Below are positions 35,446 to 44,487 of a stretch of 62,091 nt of DNA, piece after piece. Source of the DNA: Terriglobia bacterium (lineage in GTDB: Bacteria > Acidobacteriota > Terriglobia > Terriglobales > Acidobacteriaceae); NCBI GenBank assembly GCA_021324365.1, contig JAJPJE010000016.1, positions 1-62,091 on the forward strand, in the 5' to 3' direction. Position 1 is the stretch's first letter. Each line of letters begins with the position of its first letter. The notes beneath the pieces were generated by a model. The model searched no databases, had not been told where the DNA came from, and was given only the letters and a program-made list of their open reading frames with translations. The position numbers and the translations under genes are program-made.

Positions 35446-36027
35446 TTAGAAGCGTAGGACGAGGCCGCCGGTCGCAAGAAGCTGGTTCTGGCGAGCATCC
35501 AGTCCGGGGGCCAGATTCGGGCTCCCGGAGTAGTAGTCACGAATCTCGCCGCGGATGCTGAGGTAAGGGAAAATCTTCATCTCCAGGCCGCCTGCGAAAT
35601 CGAAGGTTCCGGTATTGGCGGTAGACGAAGTGCTAAGCGCGTTGCCACTCTTGCTGAAGTGCGCGAGTCCTCCGCCGAACGCCAGAAACGGCGAAATTGG
35701 GAAACCGGGAGCCAGTTTCAATCGTAATCCGGGGGTCACAAACAGTGCCGAATAGCTGCCCAGTGAAAGAACGCGCCCCGTGGTGAAGACGTTCGAGTTG
35801 ATCGTCCCAGCCACCGGGATTTCCACGTAGAGAGACGCCTGAGGTACGCTAGCGATCCGGTGTCCAAAGTTGCCTTCGATCGCGAAGGAGTTGTCGACAG
35901 GGATCTGGCTGTTGATAGGGAAGTATCCGCCGGCCGTGACTGCCAAGTCATTTTTCTGTGCAAAACCGGTTGTAACGAGAAATACAAAAATGACGAGAAC
36001 GATGAAATAGGTTTTATGCATGCGCAT
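35446..36027 (-). CDS. Outer-membrane beta-barrel protein (small, OmpA/OmpW-like size)
   Basis: A 193-residue protein with a signal peptide (about 1-24, FIVLVIFVFLVTTGFAQ). Alternating hydrophobic strands rich in Gly/Ala/Tyr follow: LAVTAGGYFPIN, ALFVTPGLRLKLAPG, FLAFGGGLAHF, LSIRGEIRDYY. It ends LATGGLVLRF with the C-terminal Phe that BAM recognises. It is long enough for an eight-strand barrel. The function is unknown and no conserved pocket is visible. The ATG at 36021 (two codons in) is an equally good start. Confidence 0.82.
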   Translation of the reverse strand: MRMHKTYFIVLVIFVFLVTTGFAQKNDLAVTAGGYFPINSQIPVDNSFAIEGNFGHRIASVPQASLYVEIPVAGTINSNVFTTGRVLSLGSYSALFVTPGLRLKLAPGFPISPFLAFGGGLAHFSKSGNALSTSSTANTGTFDFAGGLEMKIFPYLSIRGEIRDYYSGSPNLAPGLDARQNQLLATGGLVLRF

Positions 36028-36151
36028 TTAGACGCTCTGGGCAGCTCTGATGTTGCGTTACTAAGTTGATCCTTATTTCGTGGTGGCGGGATACGAGCAC
36101 ACGCAGTTATTCTGGATTGCTGATTTGACCTTTCGTATTAATTAAGAGCGC

Positions 36152-37438
36152 ATGGCTGCGATTGCGGAGTGGTTCAAGCGCTGGCGTACGCAGATTTTTC
36201 TCTTTTTTGCGGTCGTCGGTCCGGGATTTATTACCGCCAATGTCGACAACGACACGGGCGGCATCTTCACCTATTCGCAAGCCGGCGCTCAATTCGGATA
36301 CGCACTGCTGTGGACGCTGGTTCCCACTACCCTCGCCCTTATTGTGGTTCAGGAGATGTGTTCCCGCATGGGAGCTGTAACGGGAAAAGGTCTCAGCGAT
36401 CTTATCCGCGAAGAATATGGTCTGCGTACGACGTTCTTCCTGATGATTGCACTGGTGATTACGAACTTCGGAAACGTGGTTTCCGAGTTTGCGGGTATCG
36501 CCAGCAGCGGCGAACTGTTCGGAATCAATAAGTTCTATTCCGTGCCGATTTGCGCGGCGATCGTGTGGTTGATGGTGGTGAAGGGCAGCTACAAGATCGT
36601 TGAGAAAATTTTCTTATTCGCCTCGTTTTTTTACATCGCTTACATACTGGCCGGTGTGCTGGCAAAGCCGGAATGGACCAGGGCGCTGATACAGACGATA
36701 CGAGTCCCGAAACTGCACGAATTCAGGGAAAACGCATATCTGTACATGACGATCGGGATCGTTGGCACCACCATCGCGCCCTGGATGCAGTTTTATCTGC
36801 AGGCGTCCGTGGTGGAGAAGGGCGTTACCAAGCGCGATTATGCCGCTTCGCGACTGGATGTAATTGTTGGTTGCTGGTTCACCGACATTGTCGCGTGGTT
36901 CATTATCGTGGCCTGTGCGGCGACTCTGTTCGCTGCCGGACACACGGAGATCAGTACTGCCGCGGATGCAGCGTTTGCACTGCGCCCCCTGGCAGGCAAC
37001 TATGCTTACATTTTATTTGCAGCGGGACTATTCAACGCGTCCTTATTTGCGGCATCGATTCTACCGATCTCCACTTCCTACTCGGTTTGTGAAGGATTGG
37101 GGTTCGAGTCAGGTGTGGGCAAGAAGTTTTCTGAAGCGCCCTTCTTCTATTGGCTGTACACCTTTCTGATCGCTGCCGGTGCAGGAGTGATTCTGACACC
37201 CCGGCTGAACTACGTGAAGATCATCGTTTTTTCCCAGGTGCTTAATGGAATGATGTTGCCGTTTGTGCTGATATTCATGGTGCTGCTGATCAACAAAAAG
37301 GAACTGATGGGCGAGTACACCAATTCGCGAATCGCAAACATCGTGACTTGGGCAACGACCGTAATCCTGGTCGTAATGACAGCGGTCCTGTTGTGGTCAC
37401 AGCGGGGAGATTTTCTGAAGGCGATTGGGGCAGGATAA
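36152..37438 (+). CDS. NRAMP-family metal transporter-like protein with atypical metal-site motifs
   Basis: A 428-residue protein with eleven predicted TM helices and NRAMP organisation. The TM1 motif, DPGN in Mn/Fe transporters, reads ANVDNDTGG (residues 29-37, with D32 and D34). It is preceded by the usual GPGFI and followed by YSQAGAQFGYALLW. The TM6 motif, normally with Met-Pro-His, reads GTTIAPWMQFY (about 206-216). These changes place it with NRAMP-related proteins of altered metal choice; some relatives carry Mg2+ or Al3+. The true ion is unknown. No Mn riboswitch or MntR site is evident upstream. It is divergent from the barrel gene. Confidence 0.85.
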   Translation: MAAIAEWFKRWRTQIFLFFAVVGPGFITANVDNDTGGIFTYSQAGAQFGYALLWTLVPTTLALIVVQEMCSRMGAVTGKGLSDLIREEYGLRTTFFLMIALVITNFGNVVSEFAGIASSGELFGINKFYSVPICAAIVWLMVVKGSYKIVEKIFLFASFFYIAYILAGVLAKPEWTRALIQTIRVPKLHEFRENAYLYMTIGIVGTTIAPWMQFYLQASVVEKGVTKRDYAASRLDVIVGCWFTDIVAWFIIVACAATLFAAGHTEISTAADAAFALRPLAGNYAYILFAAGLFNASLFAASILPISTSYSVCEGLGFESGVGKKFSEAPFFYWLYTFLIAAGAGVILTPRLNYVKIIVFSQVLNGMMLPFVLIFMVLLINKKELMGEYTNSRIANIVTWATTVILVVMTAVLLWSQRGDFLKAIGAG

Positions 37439-37567
37439 TAGGTCTCGCAGATTTACACAGGTTCCCGGAACTACAGCGCAAATACTTTAGCGAATTCTGC
37501 CCGCCTGAGACTCTTTTAATCTCCTTCTAATCCAATTCCAAAACTTTCAGCATACAAACGTGGGGCT

Positions 37568-38710
37568 ATGACGACTGCACCCCTCTTCCAGCCGAAAGGT
37601 GGTGTCTTAATTGCCACTTCTGATGCAGGGTTTCGCGATTGGATCACCCCGCAATTCACGAATCAATGCGACGTAGAGTTGGCCTCTGGCGGCGCCGACG
37701 CTCTCGCAAAACTCGAAACCAGCGAATGCAGTTTGCTGATTCTGGATCGTAATTTGCCGGACCTCAATGCGGAAGAACTTCGCAATCTGGCTGCAAAAGA
37801 TTATCCCGGAGTAGAGATTGCAATTCTCGATTCGGTTAGTGAGAATCCACTCCGCGGTTTAAAGAAAGGCTGCGTGAGCACGCGTCGGCCGTTGATCCCG
37901 AGTGGATATGGCGGCCGTATCTCCCAGCCGACGGTGCCATTCGAGCCGCTGCCGGCGATGTTAGGGACAACTCCTCCCATGCAGCGACTCGCTCGACTGG
38001 TGAGGCTGGTAGCGCCGCGGAATACCCCGGTGCTGATCTCCGGTCCCACCGGAAGCGGAAAAGAATTGGTTGCTCGTGCCGTTCACGATCTGAGTCCAAG
38101 GGCCGACCGTCCGTTCGTCGTGATTAACTGTGCCGCAATTCCTGAGTCGTTGCTCGAGTCAGAACTCTTTGGTTATGCGCGCGGTGCTTTCACCGGTGCA
38201 GTTCAGTCGCGGGTTGGCCGCATTCACACTGCTCAGGGCGGCACGCTCTTTCTCGACGAAATTGGCGAGTTGCCGATGGGCTTGCAAGCAAAGCTGCTGC
38301 GGTTCCTGGAGTACGGCGAAGTGCAGAGACTGGGCAGCAGTGACGTGTTCAAGGTCGATGTGCGCGTCGTTGCGGCGACGAATGCCAACCTGGAGGCGAA
38401 GGTCGCATCCGGCGACTTTCGCCAGGACCTCTACTTCCGCCTGGCAGTCTTTCCGATAGCAGTTCCCGCATTGTGCCAGCGCGTGGGCGACATCATCCCG
38501 ATGGCGCGCGAGTTCGTAAGGCGTTATTCCGGAGAGAACGGCGTGGAGTTAGCCGGTGAGGCACAACGGCTGCTGGAAGCGCACAGCTGGCCGGGTAACG
38601 TGCGTGAATTGATGCACGTCATAGAACGCGCGCTGATTCTCGCCCAGGGAGCCCAGCGGATCGAGGCCCAAGATCTGTGTTTTTCCGCGGAAGAGCTGGT
38701 CGCTTCCTGA
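37568..38710 (+). CDS. Sigma-54 activator (receiver-like + AAA+) without DNA-binding domain
   Basis: A 380-residue regulator. An N-terminal receiver-like domain has the expected phospho-acceptor D60 (LLILDRNLPD), but the acidic pair of the first strand is degenerate. The sigma-54 AAA+ domain (about 135-365) has Walker A GPTGSGKE, the sigma-54 contact loop GAFTGA, Walker B TLFLDEIGELP and arginine finger FRQDLYFRL. The protein stops right after the AAA+ lid (WPGNVRELMHVIERALILAQG), so the Fis-type helix-turn-helix is absent. H. pylori FlgR has the same truncated layout. Its position directly before flgB and the sigma-54-like site at 44997 make it the probable flagellar regulator. Confidence 0.9.
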   Translation: MTTAPLFQPKGGVLIATSDAGFRDWITPQFTNQCDVELASGGADALAKLETSECSLLILDRNLPDLNAEELRNLAAKDYPGVEIAILDSVSENPLRGLKKGCVSTRRPLIPSGYGGRISQPTVPFEPLPAMLGTTPPMQRLARLVRLVAPRNTPVLISGPTGSGKELVARAVHDLSPRADRPFVVINCAAIPESLLESELFGYARGAFTGAVQSRVGRIHTAQGGTLFLDEIGELPMGLQAKLLRFLEYGEVQRLGSSDVFKVDVRVVAATNANLEAKVASGDFRQDLYFRLAVFPIAVPALCQRVGDIIPMAREFVRRYSGENGVELAGEAQRLLEAHSWPGNVRELMHVIERALILAQGAQRIEAQDLCFSAEELVAS

Positions 38711-38741
38711 TTAGGAATTCCTGAATTTACAGCGCCGCTGC

Positions 38742-38757
38742 TGGAATCTCAGATGCA
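38742..38757 (+). promoter_or_regulatory. Possible weak sigma-54 promoter before flgB
   Basis: TGGAATCTCAGATGCA has GG and GC separated by exactly 10 nt and a TGCA at -12. It deviates from the consensus in the -24 half. The flgB start codon is 39 bp downstream of the site. Confidence 0.35.
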
Positions 38758-38795
38758 ATGTTGATGTTGGCAGTAGCGAAGGCACAGTAGCAGCT

Positions 38796-39149
38796 ATGAG
38801 CATGATCGACAGCCCGAACATCAACCGGCTTACCCGGATTCTCGATCTGGCTGCGGCGAGGAATGCTGCAATCACGAACAATATCGCCAATGTCGACACG
38901 CCGGGTTACCGCACGCGCGACGTCAATTTTTCCGCAGAGTTGGCGCGCGCCCAGGACGGACTGCGATTGGTGAGCAGCGGTCCACAGGCGCAGCAAGTTC
39001 GCGGGCTGATAGAGCGCCCTGACGGCAACAATGTAAGCGTGGAGCGCGAAGGCCTGTTGCTGGCGCAAACTCAGTTGCAATTCAACGCCGGAATTCAATT
39101 GCTGAAACTCGAATTCCGCCGCATTTCGACGGCGATGAACGGAGTCTGA
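38796..39149 (+). CDS. flgB: Flagellar basal-body rod protein FlgB
   Basis: A 117-residue proximal rod protein. The N-terminal helix carries AARNAAITNNIANVDTPGYRTRDVNF, the flg_bb_rod consensus (ANVDTPGY), and the C-terminal helix QLQFNAGIQLLKLEFRRISTAMNG pairs with it in the assembled rod. It is exported by the flagellar type III system and has no signal peptide. First gene of a tightly packed flagellar operon; flgC begins 2 bp after its stop. Confidence 0.95.
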   Translation: MSMIDSPNINRLTRILDLAAARNAAITNNIANVDTPGYRTRDVNFSAELARAQDGLRLVSSGPQAQQVRGLIERPDGNNVSVEREGLLLAQTQLQFNAGIQLLKLEFRRISTAMNGV

Positions 39150-39151
39150 CG

Positions 39152-39592
39152 ATGAATTTGTTCGGGATGCTGGACGTAAGCGCATCGGCAATGACTGCGG
39201 AGCGACAGCGCGCAGAGGTCGTGGCCAGCAACATGGCGAACGCAGAAACTACGCGCACACCTGAAGGAGGACCATATCAGCGCAAGCTGGTGGTCTTCCG
39301 GTCAGGCCGGACGAGCCGGTTTCCCCGCCTGCTGAACGCACTCTATCATCCGAATTCGCAGAAGGCAGGCGTGAAGGTTTCCTCGGTTGTGCCTGATCCG
39401 GCACCCCCTCAGATGCGCTACGATCCATCGCATCCCGACGCGAATCCCCAGGGCTATGTTGCCTACCCGAACGTCGAGCCGGTGCGCGAGATGGTGGACC
39501 TGCTCGGCGCCGTCCGCGCCTATGAAATAAATTCGTCAGCCGTACAGGCTGTCAAGCAGATGATTCAACAATCGTTGGAAATTGTGAAATAG
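39152..39592 (+). CDS. flgC: Flagellar basal-body rod protein FlgC
   Basis: A 146-residue rod protein with the bb_rod N-terminus (ASAMTAERQRAEVVASNMANAETTRTPEGGPYQRK). The middle segment VVPDPAPPQMRYDPSHPDANPQGYVAYPNV, with the canonical DPxHPxA.GYV, identifies FlgC specifically. The C-terminus VRAYEINSSAVQAVKQMIQQSLEI is the partner helix. It lies between flgB and fliE with gaps of 2 and 12 bp. Confidence 0.96.
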   Translation: MNLFGMLDVSASAMTAERQRAEVVASNMANAETTRTPEGGPYQRKLVVFRSGRTSRFPRLLNALYHPNSQKAGVKVSSVVPDPAPPQMRYDPSHPDANPQGYVAYPNVEPVREMVDLLGAVRAYEINSSAVQAVKQMIQQSLEIVK

Positions 39593-39604
39593 GTCGGCAC
39601 GTAT

Positions 39605-39904
39605 ATGAATGGTGCGATTTCAGGAGTTCGAATTGTTCCCGCGGAAGTCGAGAATACCCGGCTTCACGCAAAGAGCGGAACCGGGTCCGGTTTCGGTGAA
39701 GTGCTGCGCGGAGCCGTCGAGGAGACCAATGCGCTCCAGCTGTCGGCAGAACAGCAGGTCGAGCAAATGATGAGAGGGAATGGCGCAGATGTTCACCAGG
39801 CGATGGTCGCAGTCGAGAAAGCCGACCTTTCATTTCAGTTGATGATGCAGGTGAGAAACAAGATGGTGCAGGCGTATCAGGAGATCTCACGACTTCAGTT
39901 CTGA
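39605..39904 (+). CDS. fliE: Flagellar hook-basal body adaptor FliE
   Basis: A 99-residue small adaptor that joins the MS ring to the rod. Its C-terminal signature is VHQAMVAVEKADLSFQLMMQVRNKMVQAYQEISRLQF. The N-terminus is short and disordered in appearance, as usual. Export is by the flagellar secretion system. The gene order flgB-flgC-fliE-fliF is the conserved one. Confidence 0.95.
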   Translation: MNGAISGVRIVPAEVENTRLHAKSGTGSGFGEVLRGAVEETNALQLSAEQQVEQMMRGNGADVHQAMVAVEKADLSFQLMMQVRNKMVQAYQEISRLQF

Positions 39905-39923
39905 GCAGGGAGCGAGGCGTTTC

Positions 39924-41552
39924 GTGCCGCCACAAACGCAAGGGTTCGCGCAGATTACAGGCCAGGTAAAGGATTTCGCGCTTGGATTAAAGCCGGGGCA
40001 ACGCGCGTTGTTCGCCGGTGCCGCGGTGCTGGTCGCCGCAGTGCTTTGGATTTTCATACGGCTGATCGGCAGTCCTGACTATAAAACGCTTTATTCGGGA
40101 TTGAAGCCGGACGAGGCGAATGGCATTGCGGCGAAGCTGTCGGCGAAGGGCATCACATACCAGATCTCTCCGGATGGAGCTAGCATCTCCGTTCCCGCCG
40201 ATCAACTGGATAAGAGTCGCCTCGAAACTGCGTCGCAGGGTTTGCCACGCAATGCGCGTTTAGGGTTCGAGCTCTTTGACACACCCAATTGGACGGGTAC
40301 CGATTTCACCGATAAGGTGAATTATCAGCGGGCTTTGGAAGGCGAGCTGGAGCGGACCATTCAGACCATGGGCGAAGTAGAGTCGGCTCGTGTTCACCTC
40401 GTGATGCCCTCAGAATCGCTTTTTGTCGACCGGGAGGAACAAGCGAAAGCTGCGGTCATTCTCAAGACGCGTGGATCGGTTTCCGAAGACAAGCAATTCG
40501 GAATCGCGCAATTAGTGGCGAGCGCCGTGGACAAACTGAAACCGGAGAACGTTACCGTCCTTGACGCGGACACTGGCCGGCCGTTTCCGCATCGTAGCGG
40601 CATGCTGGGAGGACTTGCCTCCCAGGAACTCGGGGGGCAGCTGGAAAAGGAAATCGTTCGCACTCTGGAGCCGGTGTTGGGAGCCGACCGGGTGCGTGCC
40701 AGCGTACGGGTGGAAGTCGACAGCAGTACAAGCGAAGAAAATCAGGAATCTTATGACCCGAAATCTGCCGTCGCAATTACGACCCAGCATTCGGAGGAAA
40801 CGGCTGGAGGTGTGGGGCCGGGTGGAGTGCCGGGAACGGCCAGCAATGTGCCGCCCGGAGCTGCCGCAAGCACGGTGACGGCGATGCGCACGGTCGAAGA
40901 CCAGCAGTCGTCGAAGGCGGACGCCAGCACGTTCGTCGTCAATAAACTGGTTCGTCATACGATGCAGCCGGCGGGGAGATTGAAGCGGATCGCCGCGGCG
41001 GTGGTGGTGGATGATGCCCTCGAGACCAGCGGCGAAGGCAGCCAGGCGAAGTCTTCGCGACGGAAACGCACGCCGGAAGAGATGAAAAACATCGAACAGT
41101 TGGCAGCCGCCGCGATCGGCCTGGATGCGAGCCGCGGAGATGTCCTCGCGGTTGAGAATCTCAGTTTCCAGCAGACTCCGGTCGAACAGCCGCCCCCCCC
41201 TTCGAAGGTAACGCAGGTGCGGACCGTGGTGACGCAGTGGTCGAGCCTGTTGCGCTATGCGGGAATTACCGCACTGTTCGTCGTCGTCTACCTGATCTTC
41301 CTGAGGCCAATCAAGAAGCAGCTCATCAGCGCGTTTCGCGAGCTGCCGGCGCGGATAGCGTCCGGTAAAGGTGGAGCGGGACGAACGGCGATACTTACGC
41401 CTGCTGACGCGGTGCTCGGGGCTGAAGCGACCCTCCCGGAGAGTTCGCCAGAACAAAAGCTCTCAGCATTGAAGCGGCAACTGGCGGACAAGGTGAAGGC
41501 GGAGCCTGGCTCGGCAAGTCGTCTGATTGAAGGGTGGATGCACGAGAGCTGA
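39924..41552 (+). CDS. fliF: Flagellar MS-ring protein FliF
   Basis: A 542-residue protein that forms the MS ring in the inner membrane. It has two TM helices: about 30-50 (ALFAGAAVLVAAVLWIFIRL) and near 445-465 (ITALFVVVYLIFLRP). The periplasmic ring-building motifs contain YSGLKPDEANGIAAKL and ARVHLVMPSESLFVDRE. The C-terminal end (KLSALKRQLADKV...SRLIEGWMHES) is the FliG-binding tail. The start is a GTG at 39924. The linker around 285-320 is Gly/Pro/Ala-rich and longer than average. Confidence 0.95.
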   Translation: MPPQTQGFAQITGQVKDFALGLKPGQRALFAGAAVLVAAVLWIFIRLIGSPDYKTLYSGLKPDEANGIAAKLSAKGITYQISPDGASISVPADQLDKSRLETASQGLPRNARLGFELFDTPNWTGTDFTDKVNYQRALEGELERTIQTMGEVESARVHLVMPSESLFVDREEQAKAAVILKTRGSVSEDKQFGIAQLVASAVDKLKPENVTVLDADTGRPFPHRSGMLGGLASQELGGQLEKEIVRTLEPVLGADRVRASVRVEVDSSTSEENQESYDPKSAVAITTQHSEETAGGVGPGGVPGTASNVPPGAAASTVTAMRTVEDQQSSKADASTFVVNKLVRHTMQPAGRLKRIAAAVVVDDALETSGEGSQAKSSRRKRTPEEMKNIEQLAAAAIGLDASRGDVLAVENLSFQQTPVEQPPPPSKVTQVRTVVTQWSSLLRYAGITALFVVVYLIFLRPIKKQLISAFRELPARIASGKGGAGRTAILTPADAVLGAEATLPESSPEQKLSALKRQLADKVKAEPGSASRLIEGWMHES

Positions 41553-41554
41553 AG

Positions 41555-42571
41555 ATGGCACAACCAACTCCAATCAGCGGTCCGAAGAAAGCCGCCATCC
41601 TGGTCTGTCTGTTAGGCGAGGAAGCAGCAAGCAGCGTCTACAAGAATCTATCGGATGCCGATGTAGAGAGGCTGACCCAAGAGATCAGCGAACTGAAAGC
41701 GGTCAACGCGCAAATCGCCCTGCATGTTCTGGAGGATTATCAGAAACTCGCGCTGACTCAGGACTATCTGGCGCAAGGCGGCAGCGAATTCGCCAAGCGG
41801 CTTCTAGTCAAAGCTTTTGGAGAGGCTGGTGCACAAACCTTGCTGGAGCAGGTTTCCCGCTCCCAGGAGATGAGTGCCGGGAAGCTGGACTCGCTGCAGA
41901 AGTCAGATCCACAGCAACTCGCAAGGTTCCTGGAAGGCGAGCATCCCCAGACAATTGCACTGATTCTTGCACACCTGGATTCGAAACAGGCGTGTACTCT
42001 TTTGATGCGATTGCCAGAGTCGGTGCGGGCGGAAGCGGTGACGCGGCTGGCGCAACTAAGGCAATTCTCGCCAGACGTCGCGCAGAAGGTCTCACTCGTT
42101 CTTCATAATCGGCTGCAATCCCTCGGCGAGCAGAGCCGGCGTGCATACGCAGGGTTGAAGAGCGTGGCCGACATGCTGAACCGCCTCGAACCCAACGCCG
42201 CAAAGTCGATTCTGGAGGTGATCGAAAAACAGGACGCGAAGGTCGCCGTTAGCATTCGCAATCTGATGTTTACGTTCGAAGACTTTCTGGCTGTTCAGGA
42301 AAATGGCATTCGCGACCTGCTCGCGCACCTCGACAAGAAGACACTGGCGATGGCATTGAAAGGCGCGTCTGAAGATATGCGTGCTCACATTTTCAAATGC
42401 ATGTCATCGCGCGCGGTGGAAATGCTGAAGGAAGACATGGAAGTGCTCGGTCCAGTGCGATCGAAGGAAGTGTCAAAAGCCCAGCAGGAAGTGGTAGCGA
42501 CAGCGAGGAAGATGGAGAGCGAAGGGAAATTGACGCTAAAGGCTGACGGCGATGAAGAGTACATGGTCTGA
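41555..42571 (+). CDS. fliG: Flagellar motor switch protein FliG
   Basis: A 338-residue rotor protein. It has the N-terminal domain (GPKKAAILVCLLGEEAASSVYKNL), the middle-domain hallmark EHPQTIALILAHL, and the C-terminal torque domain with LIRNLMF-like SIRNLMFTFEDF and charged residues around DLLAHLDKKTLAMALKG. It couples the MS ring to the C ring and to the stator. I chose the ATG at 41555; an ATG at 41534 would overlap fliF by 19 bp and also has an AAGGG upstream. Its 3' end overlaps fliH by 20 bp. Confidence 0.95.
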   Translation: MAQPTPISGPKKAAILVCLLGEEAASSVYKNLSDADVERLTQEISELKAVNAQIALHVLEDYQKLALTQDYLAQGGSEFAKRLLVKAFGEAGAQTLLEQVSRSQEMSAGKLDSLQKSDPQQLARFLEGEHPQTIALILAHLDSKQACTLLMRLPESVRAEAVTRLAQLRQFSPDVAQKVSLVLHNRLQSLGEQSRRAYAGLKSVADMLNRLEPNAAKSILEVIEKQDAKVAVSIRNLMFTFEDFLAVQENGIRDLLAHLDKKTLAMALKGASEDMRAHIFKCMSSRAVEMLKEDMEVLGPVRSKEVSKAQQEVVATARKMESEGKLTLKADGDEEYMV

Positions 42572-43187
42572 GCCCGAGACGGCAGTCAGGGAATTCGAGT
42601 ACCCGGTGGCGAACAACGGAACTACTACTGTCTCGCACGGACAATCCGAAGGAGAAATTGCGGATGAAAGAATTGTTCGTCGCGAAACCCACGCGAGACA
42701 GTTGGGGCGACAGGAAGGAGAGGCGGCAGCCCGCGCTGATTATGAGCAGGCCTTGAAGCAAGAACGCTTGCTCCTGCTAACCGCCGTGAATGGCTTTCAC
42801 AAAGCACGCGAACAGTATCTTCGCAGCGTGGAGGCGGAGGTCGTGCACTTGGCGCTGGCCATTGCACGCAAGATTCTTCACCGGGAAGCCCGACTCGATC
42901 CGCTGTTTCTGCGTGCCGCCGTGCGCGTGGCGCTCGACAAACTCCACGACGAAACGCAGATATCGCTGCGGGTTACTCCGGCACTCGCCGAAGAGTGGCG
43001 GCGGTTTCTTTCCGAGAATAGAGAATTGGCGGAACGCGTCGAAGTATTGGGCGATGAGTCACTGACGGAAATGTCATGCGTTGTGGAAGCCAGCGTTGGC
43101 ACGGCAGAGATCGGCGTCGAAGCACAGCTCAAAGAGATCGAGCAGGCTTTCCTCGATCTTGCGGCGAAGCGGCCGGAAACGGAATAG
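42552..43187 (+). CDS. fliH: Flagellar assembly protein FliH
   Basis: A 211-residue negative regulator and stator of the FliI ATPase. The N-terminal half is charged and coiled (ERIVRRETHARQLGRQEGEAAARADYEQAL, with GxxxA-type repeats). The C-terminal FliH/HrpE domain has VVHLALAIARKILHREARLDP and VTPALAEEWRRFL. Low sequence conservation is normal in this family; position between fliG and fliI supports the call. The ATG at 42552 overlaps the fliG end. Confidence 0.88.
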   Translation: MKSTWSEPETAVREFEYPVANNGTTTVSHGQSEGEIADERIVRRETHARQLGRQEGEAAARADYEQALKQERLLLLTAVNGFHKAREQYLRSVEAEVVHLALAIARKILHREARLDPLFLRAAVRVALDKLHDETQISLRVTPALAEEWRRFLSENRELAERVEVLGDESLTEMSCVVEASVGTAEIGVEAQLKEIEQAFLDLAAKRPETE

Positions 43188-43191
43188 AGCC

Positions 43192-44484
43192 ATGCTCGAG
43201 TTGTATTTCGATGCAGTCGCGAAGAGCTGTCCAAATCGCTGGCAGGGCAGGGTCAGCCAGGTAATCGGACATTTGCTCGAATCAGATGGGCCATTCTGTT
43301 CCGTGGGAGAGTGTTGTGAAGTGGAAACCGCGGAGCAGCGCTTTGCTGGAGAGATCGTAGGGTTCCGAGCCGCCAAAGTGCTCTCGATGTGCCTGCAGCG
43401 CCCGCAGGGAATTCGATATGGGGACCGCATTGTGGCCTGGGGACAGCGGCCCGTTATTCGCGTGGGTGACGCACTCCTCGGCCGCGTTATTGACGCCGTC
43501 GGAGATCCGTTGGACGGGAAGGGTTCGTATGCGTCTTGCATTACCCGCATGATTGACGGAGCGGCCCCGGCTCCACTGGAACGGTTGCCGATTCGTGAAC
43601 CATTGGGTTGTGGGGTGCGCGCAATCGACGGATTTCTGACCTGCGGGCGTGGTCAGCGTATGGGGATCTTCGGAGGCAGTGGAGTTGGCAAAAGCACATT
43701 GGTCGGCATGATGGCGCGGGGGACGTCGGCAGACCTAACCGTGCTCGCACTGGTGGGTGAGCGTGGCCGGGAGGTCGGAGAATTCCTCGAAGAGCTTGGT
43801 CCAGAAGGGCGGGGACGATCCGTAGTGGTGGTTTCGACTTCGGATCAATCGCCCCTTTTGCGAGTCCGAGCCGCTCTGGCCGCGACCAGCATCGCGGAAC
43901 ATTTCTGCGCGCAGGGAAAGCAGGTACTTCTCGTTGTAGATTCCTTGACCCGTTTCGCCATGGCCCAGCGTGAGATCGGGTTGGCCGCAGGCGAGCCGCC
44001 GACCGCGAAGGGATATACTCCGTCGGTATTCACTTTGCTTTCCAGACTTGTGGAGCGGGCGGGCCGCTTCGACGGCGGCAGTATCACAGCGTTCTATTCC
44101 GTTCTGATGGAAGGGGACGACGAGCAGGATCCTCTGGTGGATGCCGTGCGGGCGCTGCTCGACGGCCACATAGTCCTCGATCGTCAACTAACCTCGCGAG
44201 GGCATTATCCACCGATTTCCATTCTCAATAGCTTGAGCCGGCTGATGCCCGCCGTCAGCAGCGACGAACATCGGCAGAAAGCAGGCGCACTACGATCGCT
44301 GCTGGCGCTCTACGCAAGATCGGAGGATCTGATTCGCGTGGGTGCGTATCAGAAGGGCACGGATCCGCAACTTGATGTAGCTATCGCGGCACTGCCAAAG
44401 TTGGACGCATTTCTGCGCCAGGATTCCAGCCAGACCGCGCCGCTGCAGGACAATATCCGGGAACTGCTGCAGCTGGCGAGCTGA
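43192..44484 (+). CDS. fliI: Flagellum-specific ATPase FliI
   Basis: A 430-residue F1-type ATPase that powers or primes export of flagellar substrates. Walker A is GGSGVGKST (161-169), followed by ALVGERGREVGEFLEE with the catalytic Glu, Walker B VLLVVDSLTRFAMAQREIGLAAGEPPTAKGYTP-type block (family signature across about 243-275), and the C-terminal YQKGTDP motif. The start at ATG 43192 is 4 bp after fliH; the frame extends further left but only into fliH. Cytosolic, peripheral to the export gate. The gate genes (flhA, flhB, fliPQR) are not in this window. Confidence 0.95.
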   Translation: MLELYFDAVAKSCPNRWQGRVSQVIGHLLESDGPFCSVGECCEVETAEQRFAGEIVGFRAAKVLSMCLQRPQGIRYGDRIVAWGQRPVIRVGDALLGRVIDAVGDPLDGKGSYASCITRMIDGAAPAPLERLPIREPLGCGVRAIDGFLTCGRGQRMGIFGGSGVGKSTLVGMMARGTSADLTVLALVGERGREVGEFLEELGPEGRGRSVVVVSTSDQSPLLRVRAALAATSIAEHFCAQGKQVLLVVDSLTRFAMAQREIGLAAGEPPTAKGYTPSVFTLLSRLVERAGRFDGGSITAFYSVLMEGDDEQDPLVDAVRALLDGHIVLDRQLTSRGHYPPISILNSLSRLMPAVSSDEHRQKAGALRSLLALYARSEDLIRVGAYQKGTDPQLDVAIAALPKLDAFLRQDSSQTAPLQDNIRELLQLAS

Positions 44485-44487
44485 TGA

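Noticed and set aside
36028-36151. Manganese riboswitch (yybP-ykoY) ahead of the NRAMP-like gene
   Set aside because: The conserved loop sequences of that riboswitch are not present in this short leader.
40512-41456. Minus-strand 314-codon frame within fliF
   Set aside because: Arg/His-rich shadow with no recognisable domain. The plus strand is clearly fliF.
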